From: Parolsenella catena
GTDB lineage: Bacteria; Actinomycetota; Coriobacteriia; Coriobacteriales; Atopobiaceae
Assembly: GCF_003966955.1 (NCBI RefSeq)
Contig: NZ_AP019367.1
Location: forward strand, 992,001-1,056,000
DNA: 64,000 nucleotides
Direction of reading: 5' to 3'
Both the position numbers and the translations under genes were made by a program. Below the pieces are notes generated by a model that was not told the origin of the DNA, ran no database searches, and was given only the letters and a program-made list of their open reading frames with translations. Below, in pieces: positions 1 through 9,284 of this stretch. Within the stretch, counting starts at the first letter, position 1. Each line of letters starts with the position of its first letter.

Positions 1-300
1 GATGACGCAGCTCGGCGTGTCGTCGAACGGGTCGCGGTCCGCTGCGGGGAAGGCCTCGGCCAGACGCTTGGCCAGGGCCTCGCGCATCTGGTCTGCCGTG
101 CGCAGCGCCTGTCTGGCGGACAGCTCGCGCAGGTCGTCGACGACCTTCATGGCAACCTCGGGACCGATGTCACCCATGACGAGCGTGTCCTCGAGGTCCT
201 CCCAGAACTGCTCGTCGACCTCGCCGCCCATGTAGAAGATCTGGTTGAGGGCCTCCCTCGACTTCTCGAGGCCCTTCCTCAAGCGGTCAGCAAGCCCCAT
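1..300 (-). CDS. ftsY: Signal recognition particle receptor FtsY, N-terminal part (cut by window edge)
   Basis: The first 100 codons read MGLADRLRKGLEKSREALNQ, followed by an acidic helical stretch with LEDTLVMGDIG, the pattern of the N domain that precedes the SRP-type GTPase domain of FtsY. The GTPase domain lies outside the window. FtsY docks ribosome-SRP complexes at the membrane for co-translational insertion. The protein begins almost directly at the N domain and lacks the long acidic A region of enterobacterial FtsY. The ATG overlaps the smc stop codon by one base (TGATG), indicating translational coupling in an rnc-smc-ftsY operon. Confidence 0.85.
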   Translation of the reverse strand, partial: MGLADRLRKGLEKSREALNQIFYMGGEVDEQFWEDLEDTLVMGDIGPEVAMKVVDDLRELSARQALRTADQMREALAKRLAEAFPAADRDPFDDTPSCVI

Positions 301-3300
301 CAGGCATCGACCACCTTTCCTGTCGCGCGGTCAAGCCGCTGGGATACAACATGGCTCACGCCGTCTGCCTGCATGGAGACGCCGTACAGGACGTCCGCCT
401 GCTCCATGGTGCGGCGCTGGTGGGAGATCACGATGAGCTGCGTGGTCTCCTTGAGCTGCTCGATGGCGTCGAGCAGCTTATCGAGGTTCGAGTCGTCCAG
501 GGCGGCCTCGACCTCGTCGAACACGTAGAAGGGCACGGTGCGCGTGCGGTAGACGGCAAACAGCAGGGCAAGCGCCGTGAGGGACTTCTCGCCGCCGCTC
601 ATGAGCGTCATCTTGGCGATGCGCTTGCCCCTCGGCTGCGCCACGACCTCGATGCCCGTCTCGGCGGGGTGGTCGGGATCGGTCATCTCGAGGTGCGCCT
701 TGCCGCCGGGGAAGAGCATGCCGAAGATCTCGACGAAGTTGGCGTTGACGGCCTCGAACGTCTGGAGGAACTGACGACGCATCTTACGGTCGATGGCGCT
801 CGTGATCTTCTGGAGGGCCGAGCGCGCGCTCTCGAGGTCCGCGAGCTGGGCGGCGATGTAGTCCGCACGCTCCTTGAGCTTCGTGTACTCGTCCATGGCC
901 ACCTGGTTCACGGGGCCGAGCCCGTCAATCTGACGGCGAAGCGACGCAACCTCGCGCTCACAGGCCTCGCGGTCCTCGGGCTCGGGCATCTGGAGGGCCT
1001 CCTCGAGCACATGGCGACCGTCCGCGGTGATGGCGGCAATCGCCTGCTCCACGCGCACCTCGAGCTTTCCGGACTCGACCTTGAGGCTACCCTGCTCGGA
1101 CTTGGCCCGCTCGAGCTCGGCGGTGACGTCGGCCACCTGCTGGCGGGCGTCGACGATCGTCTTCTTGAGGGAGTCCGAGTCTGCCTCGGCCAGGCTCGCG
1201 CGGTCGCGCAGGCGCTCGGCCCACGTGAGCGCACAGGCATGGATCGCCTCGTAGCGCTCGTGGAGCGGGTCGATGCGCAGGCGAAGCACCTCGAGCGAGC
1301 GCGTGCCCTCCTCCGCGGCACGGGCGCGCTCGGCGAGCTCGTCGATGCGGCGCGCGAGCTCGCGGTCGCGCTCGTCAAGGTGTCGGAGGCGCTCGCGCGA
1401 CGTCGCCAGCGAGAGGCGAGCGTCTGCGGCCTTCTTGGCGGCATCGTCCTCGGCACGGGACGCCTCGCGGCGGCGCTCGCCTGCCTCCTGGACGAGTCGC
1501 CCAAGCTCGGAGAGACGCTCCTTGCCCTCGTCGATGCTCTTCTTGAGCTCCTCCAGGCGCGGACGGGCAGACTTGGCGCGCTCCGCCGCTGCCTCGCGAC
1601 GAGACTTCACCTGGGCAAGCTCGTTCTCGGCATGGCTCACCTGAGACTCCAGGCGCCCGAGCTCTGAGTTGACGGAGTCGCGCTCGCCCCTGAGCCTCGA
1701 GACGGCTCCGGAGGCCTCGCTCGCGGCCTCGCGCGCCTGGGCGAGCTCCTCGGCCGCCGCATCGACGAGAGCTGTCGTTTGCGTCACACGCTGCTCAAGC
1801 TCGGCAACGCCGCCCTCGAGTGCGGGGACCTGCTCGACGAGCTCGGCGATGCGACGCTTGCGCTCGAGCGTTCCCGCCGCGGCACCGGCAGATGCCCCCG
1901 CTTGCGTGCGGCCGTCGGGAAGCGACATGACGCCGTCGAGCGTCACGTAGGTGAGCGAGGGGTCTTTGGCGTGGGCTGAGACGGCCTGCTCGGGCGAGTC
2001 GACGATGCGGATGTCGCCAAGCAGACGCTCGACGAGACCCCTGGCATCGTCACTCACGCTCAGGAGGTCGACGAGCCGCTCGCCGCAGGCCTCGACGGGC
2101 TCGGGCGCGTGCTCGGAGAGATTGAGCACCGTGAGAGATCCGCTCGCGCCGCTCATGCCGCGCGCCGCGTCCATGATGCGGGCGACGTCATCCCCAGAGC
2201 CCACGACGGGCGCCCCGAGCGTCTCGCCAAGCAGGCGCTCGACGAGCGAGTCGAGCTCGGCGGGGGCGCTCACGACGTCTGCGAGGCGGCAGCGCACGAG
2301 CGAGGAGAGCTCGTCCGCGGAAAGGACGCGGCTCTCGAGCGAGTCCCTGCCGGCCCCGAGCTGGGCGTCAACGTCACGTAGCGCTCGCAGCGTGGCCTTG
2401 GCCTGCTCGAGCTTGCCTCGTGCCGACTCGAGCTCGCGGCGCGCGTCCGCCGCGGCCCTCGCGGCCTCGTCATGGCTCGCCTTGCGCTCGCCGATGGCAG
2501 CCTGTGCCTTCTCGGCGCCGCCCTTTGCCTCGGCAAGATCGCCCTCGAGCTCCTCGAGCCGGCGTGTCCTGCTCTCGAGCGCGGCACGGGTCGTCTCGAG
2601 CGTCTCGTCGATCTGCTCGATGCGGCTCGCGAACATCTGGTCCTCGACCTCGGCGTTCGAGATCTCGTCGGTAAGCTTGGCGTGGTCGAGCGTGGCGCGG
2701 TCGAGCGCATGCTGGCAGTCGCGCTGCTCGCTCGTGAGGCGTGCCTGCTCCGAACCCGCCTCGCGGCGCGCCGCCGTGGCGGCCTTCGCCGCGGGCTCGA
2801 GTCGTGAGACGTCCTTGGCGAGGCTGTCAGCGGCCGCGCGAGTCTCGCACAGGCGCGAGGAGACGTCCTCGCGCTCCGACTGGGCCTCCGAGCGCTGGCG
2901 CTCCACCTGGGAGAGCGTCAGACGCGTCTCGGAGAGCCGGTCCACCATGTTGCGGCCCTTCTCCTCGAGCAGGCGCATGTCGCTCTCGAGGCGGCCCAGG
3001 ATGTCTGCGCAGCGGCGGCGCTGCTCGCCGAGGTCTCCCACGAACAGGCCCTTCTGCTCGAGCATGCTCTGGAGCTTCTCGAGCTCGCGGGTCTTCTCGT
3101 CAACGCGGAACTGCGCGAGCTCGACGGCCGCCGCGGCCTCGTTGCTCCTGCCCTGCAGCTCGCCCCACTGCTGCTGCAGGCGGCGGACGTCATCCACGGC
3201 AAGCTGGCAGGTGAGCTCGGATAGGCGGGAGTCGAGCTCGTTGTAGCGCTTGGCTCGATCGACCTGCCGTTCGAGCGGGCGCAGCTGGCGGTTGAGCTCG

Positions 3301-3887
3301 CGCGCCACGTCACGGGCGCGCACGAGGTTCTTGTCCATGTCGGCGAGCTTGCGCTGCGAGCGCTCCTTGCGGCGACGGTGCTTGGAGATGCCGGCAGCCT
3401 CCTCGATGAGGGCACGGCGCTCCTCCGGGCGGCTGCTCAGGATGGAGTCGAGCTTGCCCTGGGAGATGATGGAGTGCGTGTCCTTGCCCAGGCCCGAGTC
3501 ATGCAGGATGTCCTGGATGTCCATGAGGCGGGCGGGCGCCCCGTTGATGAGGTACTCAGACTCGCCGGAGCGATACATGCGCCTCGTGATGCCGACCTCG
3601 GCGAAGTCGACGGGCAGCGTGTGGTCCGCGTTGTCGAGCACGAGCGTGACCTCGGCCACACCGACGGGCTTGCGCGCCGAGGAGCCCGAGAACACGACGT
3701 CCTCCATGGCCTGGCCGCGCAGCATCTTGGCGCTCTGCTCGCCCAGCACCCATAGGATGGCGTCGCTCACGTTGGACTTGCCCGAGCCGTTGGGGCCCAC
3801 CACGACCGTGAGGCCCGGGTCGAAGACCATGTGCGTGCGATCGGCGAAGGACTTGAAGCCCTTCAGCGTGAGCGACTTCAGGAACAA
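300..3887 (-). CDS. smc: Chromosome segregation ATPase SMC
   Basis: A 1195-residue SMC protein, normal length for the bacterial family. The N-terminal ATPase half has Walker A GPNGSGKSN at residues 31-39 after the typical LKSLTLKGFKSFADRT opening. Long coiled-coil arms flank a hinge near residues 510-650. The C-terminal half has the signature LMSGGEKSLTALALLF and Walker B FYVFDEVEAALDD. With ScpA and ScpB it forms the bacterial condensin that extrudes DNA loops and helps segregate the origin. The start codon is TTG, preceded by AGGAGGG at 3894-3900, and lies inside the last ten bases of rnc, so the three genes rnc, smc and ftsY overlap as one operon. Confidence 0.97.
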   Translation of the reverse strand: MFLKSLTLKGFKSFADRTHMVFDPGLTVVVGPNGSGKSNVSDAILWVLGEQSAKMLRGQAMEDVVFSGSSARKPVGVAEVTLVLDNADHTLPVDFAEVGITRRMYRSGESEYLINGAPARLMDIQDILHDSGLGKDTHSIISQGKLDSILSSRPEERRALIEEAAGISKHRRRKERSQRKLADMDKNLVRARDVARELNRQLRPLERQVDRAKRYNELDSRLSELTCQLAVDDVRRLQQQWGELQGRSNEAAAAVELAQFRVDEKTRELEKLQSMLEQKGLFVGDLGEQRRRCADILGRLESDMRLLEEKGRNMVDRLSETRLTLSQVERQRSEAQSEREDVSSRLCETRAAADSLAKDVSRLEPAAKAATAARREAGSEQARLTSEQRDCQHALDRATLDHAKLTDEISNAEVEDQMFASRIEQIDETLETTRAALESRTRRLEELEGDLAEAKGGAEKAQAAIGERKASHDEAARAAADARRELESARGKLEQAKATLRALRDVDAQLGAGRDSLESRVLSADELSSLVRCRLADVVSAPAELDSLVERLLGETLGAPVVGSGDDVARIMDAARGMSGASGSLTVLNLSEHAPEPVEACGERLVDLLSVSDDARGLVERLLGDIRIVDSPEQAVSAHAKDPSLTYVTLDGVMSLPDGRTQAGASAGAAAGTLERKRRIAELVEQVPALEGGVAELEQRVTQTTALVDAAAEELAQAREAASEASGAVSRLRGERDSVNSELGRLESQVSHAENELAQVKSRREAAAERAKSARPRLEELKKSIDEGKERLSELGRLVQEAGERRREASRAEDDAAKKAADARLSLATSRERLRHLDERDRELARRIDELAERARAAEEGTRSLEVLRLRIDPLHERYEAIHACALTWAERLRDRASLAEADSDSLKKTIVDARQQVADVTAELERAKSEQGSLKVESGKLEVRVEQAIAAITADGRHVLEEALQMPEPEDREACEREVASLRRQIDGLGPVNQVAMDEYTKLKERADYIAAQLADLESARSALQKITSAIDRKMRRQFLQTFEAVNANFVEIFGMLFPGGKAHLEMTDPDHPAETGIEVVAQPRGKRIAKMTLMSGGEKSLTALALLFAVYRTRTVPFYVFDEVEAALDDSNLDKLLDAIEQLKETTQLIVISHQRRTMEQADVLYGVSMQADGVSHVVSQRLDRATGKVVDA

Positions 3888-4594
3888 TTGACGCCCTCCT
3901 CGGCAAGGCGCGCGATGGCGTCGGCCGCGGCCACGCTCTCGGCCTCCTTCTTGGAGGAGCCCACGCCCCTGCCGACGCGCCTGCCCTCGACGAGCACGAC
4001 CGACGTGAACGTGGGGCTGTGGGCAGGCCCCTGCTCGTCCTCAAGCCTGTACTCCGGTGCGCATCGCATCTCTCGCTGCGTGATCTCCTGCAGGCGGCTC
4101 TTGGGGCTCACGGGGCGCTCCGCGAGCTCGGGCACCATGTGGGGGCCGAGCGTGCGCGAGACGAACTCGTGCGTGACGTCATAGCCACCGTCGAGGTACA
4201 GGGCCCCCACAACCGACTCGTAGACGTTCTCCAGCGCCGCGTGGAGCCCTCGGGCGCCCGTGCCCTTCTCGGACTCGCCGAACACGATGCACTCGCCGAT
4301 GCCAAGCTCCTCGGACACCCGGGAGAGCGTCTTGCCCGAGACGAGCGAGATCTTGAGGCGCGTGAGCTTGCCCTCGTCCATGTCGCGGAAGCGCTCGAAC
4401 AGGTCGGTTGCCACGATGGCGCCCAGGATCGAGTCGCCAAGGAACTCGAGGCGCTCGTATGAGGCCGAGACGGGCAGGTGCTCGACGGCGCTTGGGTGCG
4501 TGATGGCAGCCGTGATGAGCTCGCGGTTGGCGAACGTGTGGTTGCAGATCCGCTCTATGTGTTCAATCCGCTCTGCGGCGGCGCTTTGGGGCAT
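3878..4594 (-). CDS. rnc: Ribonuclease III
   Basis: A 238-residue RNase III that processes rRNA precursors and structured mRNAs. The nuclease signature ERLEFLGDSILG is present with the acidic metal ligands, followed by an acidic stretch beginning ALYLDGGYD and a C-terminal double-stranded RNA-binding domain (SPKSRLQE ... KKEAESVAAADAIARL). An open frame extends 25 codons upstream, but its TTG would overlap a TACAAT -10-like box at 4669-4674. The ATG at 4594 has GGGGGAG just upstream, so I place the start there. The gene overlaps smc by ten bases. Confidence 0.95.
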   Translation of the reverse strand: MPQSAAAERIEHIERICNHTFANRELITAAITHPSAVEHLPVSASYERLEFLGDSILGAIVATDLFERFRDMDEGKLTRLKISLVSGKTLSRVSEELGIGECIVFGESEKGTGARGLHAALENVYESVVGALYLDGGYDVTHEFVSRTLGPHMVPELAERPVSPKSRLQEITQREMRCAPEYRLEDEQGPAHSPTFTSVVLVEGRRVGRGVGSSKKEAESVAAADAIARLAEEGVNCS

Positions 4595-4732
4595 GCGCGC
4601 TCCCCCATCTATGAAGAGTTCTCCAGGTATGGGCGGACCGCCCTCGGGCGGCCCGCAAACATCTCTCAATTGTACCCGTAGCCCGACGTTCGCGCGAGGG
4701 CGGCGAAGATGAGTCTCTGCCCCGTCCGGACG

Positions 4733-5728
4733 CTACGCCTGGGAGGCGGACATAGCCTGGGCCAGCTTGGCGCAGAGATCCTCGCGCACGCAGCGGGCCG
4801 CCGCGAGGGTGCCGTTCATGATCGCCTCGGGGTTCGTGGCGCCGTGTCCCACGAGAACAGGCGCCTTGAGGCCGAGAAGCGCCGCGCCGCCGTAGGCGTC
4901 GCCGCTCAGGAGCTTGGCCACGCCCTTGAGGGCGGGCTTGACCATGAGGGCGCCCACGGCCACGCGCTTGCTCCTTGCGGCCTCGGCCTTGAGCGCGGAG
5001 ACGATGAACTTGGCCGTGCCCTCCACGGTCTTCACGGCGACGTTGCCCGTGTAGCCGTCCGTCACGATGACGTCGAGCGAGCCCGTGAGGATGTCTCGTC
5101 CCTCGCAGTTGCCGGCGAAGTTTACGCCCGCGGCCTCGGCGAGCGCCTTGTGGCGCTCGAGCGCGGACTCCGAGCCCTTCGTCTCCTCGGTGCCGTTGTT
5201 GAGAAGGCCAACGGTTGGGTTCTCGACGCCAAGGACGACCTGGGAGTAGGCCTGTCCCATACGGGCAAACTGCACGATCATGTCCGTGGTGCAGTCTGCG
5301 TTGGCGCCCATGTCAAGGAAGGTCGTCATGTGGCCGTCGATGCCCGGCATGGCGCAAGCGAGCGCCGCGCGCGAGACGCCCTTGGTGCGTCCGACGACAA
5401 GCGTTCCGGCCGCGAGGATGGCGCCGGTGGAGCCCGCCGAGAAGAACGCGTCTGCCTCGCCGGCGCGCACGGCACGGCAGCCCCGCACGATGGAGGAGTC
5501 CTTCTTGCGGCGCACGGCCTGGGTGGGGTGCTCGCCCATCTCGATGCACTCGGTGGTCACGAGAGCCTCGGCACGCGCGTGCTTGGCGCAAAAGGGAACG
5601 ACGACCTCCTCGTTGCCGGCGACGATGACCTCGAGGTCGGCATCCGCCTCGAGCGCCCGGGCGATGCCCTCGAGCACGACCTCTGGCGGCTCGTCTCCGC
5701 CCATGGCGTCAACCACAACGCGAACCAT
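4733..5728 (-). CDS. plsX: Phosphate acyltransferase PlsX
   Basis: A 331-residue PlsX, which converts acyl-ACP to acyl phosphate for glycerolipid synthesis at the membrane. The opening VRVVVDAMGGDEPPEVVLEG is the family's classic N terminus, and FFSAGSTGAILAAG and TGNVAVKTVEGT are conserved substrate-site segments. The open frame runs 126 codons further upstream through rpmF on the same strand, but that extension is out of frame with L32. The ATG at 5728 has GGGGAGGCGC in front and starts exactly where homologous proteins do. It lies downstream of rpmF, separated by a terminator-like hairpin, the common rpmF-plsX arrangement. Confidence 0.96.
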   Translation of the reverse strand: MVRVVVDAMGGDEPPEVVLEGIARALEADADLEVIVAGNEEVVVPFCAKHARAEALVTTECIEMGEHPTQAVRRKKDSSIVRGCRAVRAGEADAFFSAGSTGAILAAGTLVVGRTKGVSRAALACAMPGIDGHMTTFLDMGANADCTTDMIVQFARMGQAYSQVVLGVENPTVGLLNNGTEETKGSESALERHKALAEAAGVNFAGNCEGRDILTGSLDVIVTDGYTGNVAVKTVEGTAKFIVSALKAEAARSKRVAVGALMVKPALKGVAKLLSGDAYGGAALLGLKAPVLVGHGATNPEAIMNGTLAAARCVREDLCAKLAQAMSASQA

Positions 5729-5780
5729 ATGCGCCTCCCCTTTCGCCGGCACCTGTGCTTCCGGCAAGACTATGCAGTAA

Positions 5781-5814
5781 CAGAAAAGAGGCCGGCCCGA
5801 CAAGGACCGGCCTC
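5781..5814 (-). terminator. Rho-independent terminator after rpmF
   Basis: Perfect 8-bp arms GAGGCCGG/CCGGCCTC (5788-5795 and 5807-5814) enclose an 11-nt loop. On the minus strand TTTTCTG follows directly. It sits between rpmF and plsX, so part of the rpmF transcript probably ends here and plsX gets either read-through or its own promoter. Confidence 0.8.
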
Positions 5815-5838
5815 CCTGGCCACTCTGAAATTGGGCAG

Positions 5839-6018
5839 CTACTCGGTGACGATGACCTCGCGGCCCTTGTAGTAGCCACAGCTCGGGCACACGCGGTGCG
5901 GGAGCTTCACAGCGCCGCACTGCGGGCACGTGGAACGAGCCGGCATGTCGAGCTTGCTGTTGGCCGAGCGACGGGTGTGGGTCGCGCCGCGGCCCTTCTT
6001 CTGCTTGGGTACTGCCAT
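5839..6018 (-). CDS. rpmF: 50S ribosomal protein L32
   Basis: A 59-residue protein beginning MAVPKQKKGRGATHTRRSAN, the standard L32 N terminus, with a four-cysteine zinc ribbon (CPQCG ... CPSCGYYKG). The cysteine-bearing form is the zinc-dependent C+ type rather than the cysteine-free paralogue some actinobacteria keep for zinc starvation. L32 is a small component of the large ribosomal subunit. The gene is followed by a strong hairpin terminator and preceded by an extended -10 promoter. Neighbours DUF177 upstream and plsX downstream form a widely conserved cluster. Confidence 0.97.
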   Translation of the reverse strand: MAVPKQKKGRGATHTRRSANSKLDMPARSTCPQCGAVKLPHRVCPSCGYYKGREVIVTE

Positions 6019-6082
6019 TGTTGACCTCTCTTACGAATCTCACGTCGCCACGCGCGCGACGGTCTTTCACAGACAAACGGGA

Positions 6083-6091
6083 ATGATAGCA
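6083..6091 (-). promoter_or_regulatory. Extended -10 promoter of rpmF
   Basis: On the minus strand TGCTATCAT matches an extended -10 element (TG, one base, then TATCAT at 6083-6088) about 65 bases upstream of the rpmF start. I see no good -35 hexamer at 16-18 bases, which fits extended -10 promoters. Its placement between DUF177 and rpmF suggests rpmF is also transcribed independently. Confidence 0.5.
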
Positions 6092-6141
6092 CGTTTGGTA
6101 GAGCAAACACCACGATTACACAGGATTTGGTGCGTAAATCG

Positions 6142-6717
6142 CTAATCCTGCGCAGAGTCTCCGTCCTCGCCATCAAGGCGAAGCCCCGCGAGGGCCGCGA
6201 ACGGGCCCGTTGCCGCATCGACGGAGGCCATCTTCTCGGCACAGCCGCAGTCACCCTCGTTGAGGTTGGCGCCGCAGTGCGGGCAGAGTCCCTTGCAGTC
6301 CTCGCGGCACAGCACGACGAACGGGGTCTCCATGACGATGGCAGCCATGATGGGCTCGGCGAGGTCGATCGTGTGGTCCTCGCCCACCAGGGAGAAGTCC
6401 ACCTCGTCCTCGTCGTCCGAGAGATCCTCCTCGGCCGGGGCCTCGAACAGGAAGTACTCGTCCACCTCGGAGGCGATATCGAACTCGGCGTCCTCGAGGC
6501 AGCGGTCGCACGTACCGAGCACGTGCGCGCGCACGATGCCCGAGGCGAGGATGCCCTCCCCGGCGTTGGTGAGCACGAGGTCGTAGTCGATGCCGCCGGG
6601 CAGACGGAAGTCGTGGTCTCCCACCGAGTAGGAGTCGTCGTCGATGTGGCCGGCGACGGGCAGCACGGAGCCGGCGCCCGCGAGCCGCTCGTCGACGGAG
6701 ATGATGATGGGATCCAT
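6142..6717 (-). CDS. DUF177 (YceD-family) protein
   Basis: A 191-residue acidic protein of the YceD/DUF177 family, which sits next to rpmF across bacteria and has been linked to 23S rRNA accumulation. Visible hallmarks are the CDRCLEDAEFDI segment in the middle, an acidic patch, and a C-terminal zinc-ribbon-like CKGLCPHCGANLNEGDCGC. An in-frame TTG lies 11 codons upstream, overlapping the previous stop region. I prefer the ATG at 6717, four bases after the upstream stop codon, although its ribosome binding site is weak. The neighbouring coiled-coil gene suggests co-transcription. Confidence 0.88.
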   Translation of the reverse strand: MDPIIISVDERLAGAGSVLPVAGHIDDDSYSVGDHDFRLPGGIDYDLVLTNAGEGILASGIVRAHVLGTCDRCLEDAEFDIASEVDEYFLFEAPAEEDLSDDEDEVDFSLVGEDHTIDLAEPIMAAIVMETPFVVLCREDCKGLCPHCGANLNEGDCGCAEKMASVDAATGPFAALAGLRLDGEDGDSAQD

Positions 6718-6721
6718 GGCG

Positions 6722-7204
6722 CTACCTACGAGACGAGGAGCCGTCGTCAAGGGCCTGGCGGCTGCGCTCGAGCTGGCCGATGACGCTCTTGAGGTTGTCC
6801 TCGATGCCCGTGAGCACGCCCTCGGCGTAGTCGTTGATGTGATAGCGCAGGTCTCGCTCGTACTGGGAGGCCTGGTCGCGGATCTCCTCGGCCTGCTGGT
6901 TGGCGAGGCGGACGACCTCCTGGTCGCCAGCGAGGATCATGGCCTGCTGCTGGGCGTCTGCCACGATGGTGTCTGCCGTCTGGTGAGCGTGGGCGAGGAT
7001 CTCTTCCTCCTCCTTCATGACGCGGCGCGCGGCGTTGAACTCCTCGGGGAAGACGTTGCGAATCTCGTCGAGGAGGTCGTAGATGGCGTCGGCGTCAACG
7101 ATCTTGGGGTTACTGCCCGAGCCGCCCATGAGGGGCTTCTTGCCCTCGTTGAGAATCTCCTCGAGCTCGTCGCACAGGGCGTTGACCTCTTCACCTGGCT
7201 GCAT
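6722..7204 (-). CDS. Coiled-coil protein, DivIVA/F0F1-b-like, unknown role
   Basis: A 160-residue, highly charged protein with no hydrophobic segment. Residues 50-150 form long amphipathic helices with heptad character (EEEEILAHAHQTADTIVADAQQQA, then QQAEEIRDQASQYERDLRYHINDYAEGV), a pattern shared with DivIVA-like cell-shape proteins and ATP synthase b subunits. It ends in DDGSSSRR. I do not recognise a specific function. The ATG at 7204 has AGGAG seven bases upstream, so the ten-codon longer frame is rejected. It precedes the DUF177-rpmF cluster with a four-base gap. Confidence 0.7.
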   Translation of the reverse strand: MQPGEEVNALCDELEEILNEGKKPLMGGSGSNPKIVDADAIYDLLDEIRNVFPEEFNAARRVMKEEEEILAHAHQTADTIVADAQQQAMILAGDQEVVRLANQQAEEIRDQASQYERDLRYHINDYAEGVLTGIEDNLKSVIGQLERSRQALDDGSSSRR

Positions 7205-7317
7205 GCGCAGGCTCCTTTCGTGCTTGGCCCGCAAAGCAAAAGGCGCGCTTGGGACCCCTCGAAAACCGATGCTAGAGCGACACGTGTCGCGTATATCCGG
7301 ACAACCTTATCATAACG

Positions 7318-7352
7318 GCGGCTATGCGGCGCACGCGGCGCCGCATAGCCGC
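7318..7352. terminator. Perfect 15-bp hairpin below the exporter operon
   Basis: Arms 7318-7332 and 7338-7352 are perfect 15-bp reverse complements with a 5-nt loop (ACGCG). The hairpin follows the end of the ABC exporter operon on the minus strand. Neither side has a good T run, so it may act as a Rho-dependent or purely structural 3' end. Confidence 0.5.
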
Positions 7353-7439
7353 ACAGAAAGCGCGAGCGCAGCAAAACAGACGCTACGGGCCCAAAACGAA
7401 AAACCCGATGGCGTCTGAAAAGCTGCACTCGCGGGTTCG

Positions 7440-9284
7440 CTAGTCCTCGGCGAACTGGGAGTTGTACAGCTCGGCGTAGAAGCCGCCGGCCGCAAGCAGC
7501 TCGGCGTGCGTGCCGCGCTCGACGATGTCGCCGTCCCTCAGCACGAGGATGACGTCGGCGTTGCGGATCGTGGACAGGCGGTGCGCGATGACGAAGCTCG
7601 TGCGCCCCTGCATGAGCGCGTCCATGGCCCTCTGGATGAGCTCCTCGGTACGCGTGTCGACGTTCGAGGTAGCCTCGTCGAGGATGAGTGCGGGACGGTC
7701 CGCGAGAAACGCGCGGGCGATCGTCACGAGCTGGCGCTGGCCCTGGGAGAGGTTCGTGCCCTCCTCGTTGATGACGAAGTCATAGCCGCCGGCGAGCGTG
7801 TGGATGAAGTGGTCGCAGCGCGCGGCGCGAGCGGCAGCCTCGACCTCGGCGTCCGTGGCGTCGGGATGGCCGTAGCGGATGTTCTCGCGGATCGTGCCGT
7901 TGAACAGCCACGTGTCCTGCAGCACCATCGCGAACTGGCGGCGCAGCTCGGCGCGGTCCCAATCGCGGACGTCGACGCCGTCGACCTTGAGCGAGCCCGC
8001 GTCCACGTCATAGAAGCGCTGGAGCAGCTTGATGAGCGTCGTCTTGCCGGCGCCCGTGGGACCCACGATGGCCACGGTCTGGCCGGGCTCGGCCACGCAG
8101 GAGAAGTCATGGATGATCGTCTTGTCCGGCGTGTAGCCAAAGCGCACGTGCTCGAACTCGACGAGGCCATCGCGCTTCTCGGGCACCTGGGGGTTCTCGA
8201 CCTGCTGCTCCTCCGGGGCGGCGAGGAACTCGAAGACGCGCTCGGTGGCCGCGGCCATGGACTGCAGCGTGTTGCTCACGTTGCCGAGCTGCTGCACCGG
8301 CTGGGTGAAGTTGCGGACGTACTGGATGAAGGACTGGATGTCACCGGGAGTGGCGTTTCCGGTGAGGGCAAGCTGGGCGCCCACGACGACCACGCCCACG
8401 TAGCCCATGTTACCCACGAGGCTCATGAGCGGCATCATGAGGCCGGAGAGGAACTGCGAGCGCCAGCCGGAGATGAACAGGCGGTCGTTCTTCTCGTCGA
8501 ACTGCTGCACGGCGGCGTCGGCGCGGTCGAAGACCTGGATGACGTTCTGGCCGGCGAAGTCCTCCTCGATGATGCCGTTCACGGCGCCGAGGACCTGCTG
8601 CTGCTCGCGGAAGTAAGGCTGCGAGAAGTGGATCATCACGATCATGATGAGGGCGGCCGCCGGCAGCGTGAGCACGGTGACGCCCGTGAGCGGCAGGCTG
8701 ATGGACAGCATCATGACGAGCACGCCCACGATCTGGGTGATCGAGGTGATGAGCTGCGTGATGGACTGGTTGAGGCTCTGTCCGAGCGTGTCGACGTCGT
8801 TCGTGATGCGGGAGAGCACGTCTCCCTTGCTGTGACCGTTGAAGTAGCTCATGGGGACGACCGAGATCTTCTTGGCAATCTCCTTGCGCATGCGGTAGCA
8901 GATCTTCTGCGTGACGCCCGTCATGAGCCAGCCCTGGATGAGGTTGCACGCGGAGCTCGCGAGGTACAGTCCGAGCAGGAACAAAAGCGTCTTGCCGATC
9001 CAGCCGAAGTCGACCGAGCCGGTGCCGCTCACCTTGGCGACGAGTCCCTCGTAGAGCTTCGTCGTGACCTGGCCGAGAACCTTGGGGCCCACGATGTTGA
9101 AGATGACGGAGCACACGGCAAACGCGATGCCGAAGAAGACGGCGACCTTGTGCTGGCCGATGTAGCCAAGCAGCTGCAGCATCGTGCCCTTGAAGTCCTT
9201 GGCCTTCTCGGTGGAGCGGCCGCCCATGCGGCCCATGGGCCCGCGCTGGCGCTGCCTGGGGGCGGCGGAGTTCTCGTTAGCCAT
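7440..9284 (-). CDS. ABC exporter subunit, catalytically canonical half
   Basis: A 614-residue half-transporter of the type IV ABC exporter fold: about 75 cytosolic residues, six transmembrane helices (roughly 80-330), then a nucleotide-binding domain. The NBD has Walker A GPTGAGKTT, signature LSQGQRQ (LSQGQ instead of LSGGQ) and Walker B LILDEATSNVD with the catalytic glutamate. It overlaps the upstream exporter gene by one base (TAATG), typical of heterodimeric multidrug exporters such as BmrCD and TM287/288. Substrates are probably hydrophobic drugs or peptides; this is inference. The cell exports them with ATP, likely under control of the MarR gene heading the operon. Confidence 0.9.
   Translation of the reverse strand: MANENSAAPRQRQRGPMGRMGGRSTEKAKDFKGTMLQLLGYIGQHKVAVFFGIAFAVCSVIFNIVGPKVLGQVTTKLYEGLVAKVSGTGSVDFGWIGKTLLFLLGLYLASSACNLIQGWLMTGVTQKICYRMRKEIAKKISVVPMSYFNGHSKGDVLSRITNDVDTLGQSLNQSITQLITSITQIVGVLVMMLSISLPLTGVTVLTLPAAALIMIVMIHFSQPYFREQQQVLGAVNGIIEEDFAGQNVIQVFDRADAAVQQFDEKNDRLFISGWRSQFLSGLMMPLMSLVGNMGYVGVVVVGAQLALTGNATPGDIQSFIQYVRNFTQPVQQLGNVSNTLQSMAAATERVFEFLAAPEEQQVENPQVPEKRDGLVEFEHVRFGYTPDKTIIHDFSCVAEPGQTVAIVGPTGAGKTTLIKLLQRFYDVDAGSLKVDGVDVRDWDRAELRRQFAMVLQDTWLFNGTIRENIRYGHPDATDAEVEAAARAARCDHFIHTLAGGYDFVINEEGTNLSQGQRQLVTIARAFLADRPALILDEATSNVDTRTEELIQRAMDALMQGRTSFVIAHRLSTIRNADVILVLRDGDIVERGTHAELLAAGGFYAELYNSQFAED

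Noticed and set aside
5729-6106. N-terminal extension of PlsX through rpmF
   Set aside because: It overlaps rpmF in another frame and contradicts the conserved PlsX N terminus and ribosome binding site.
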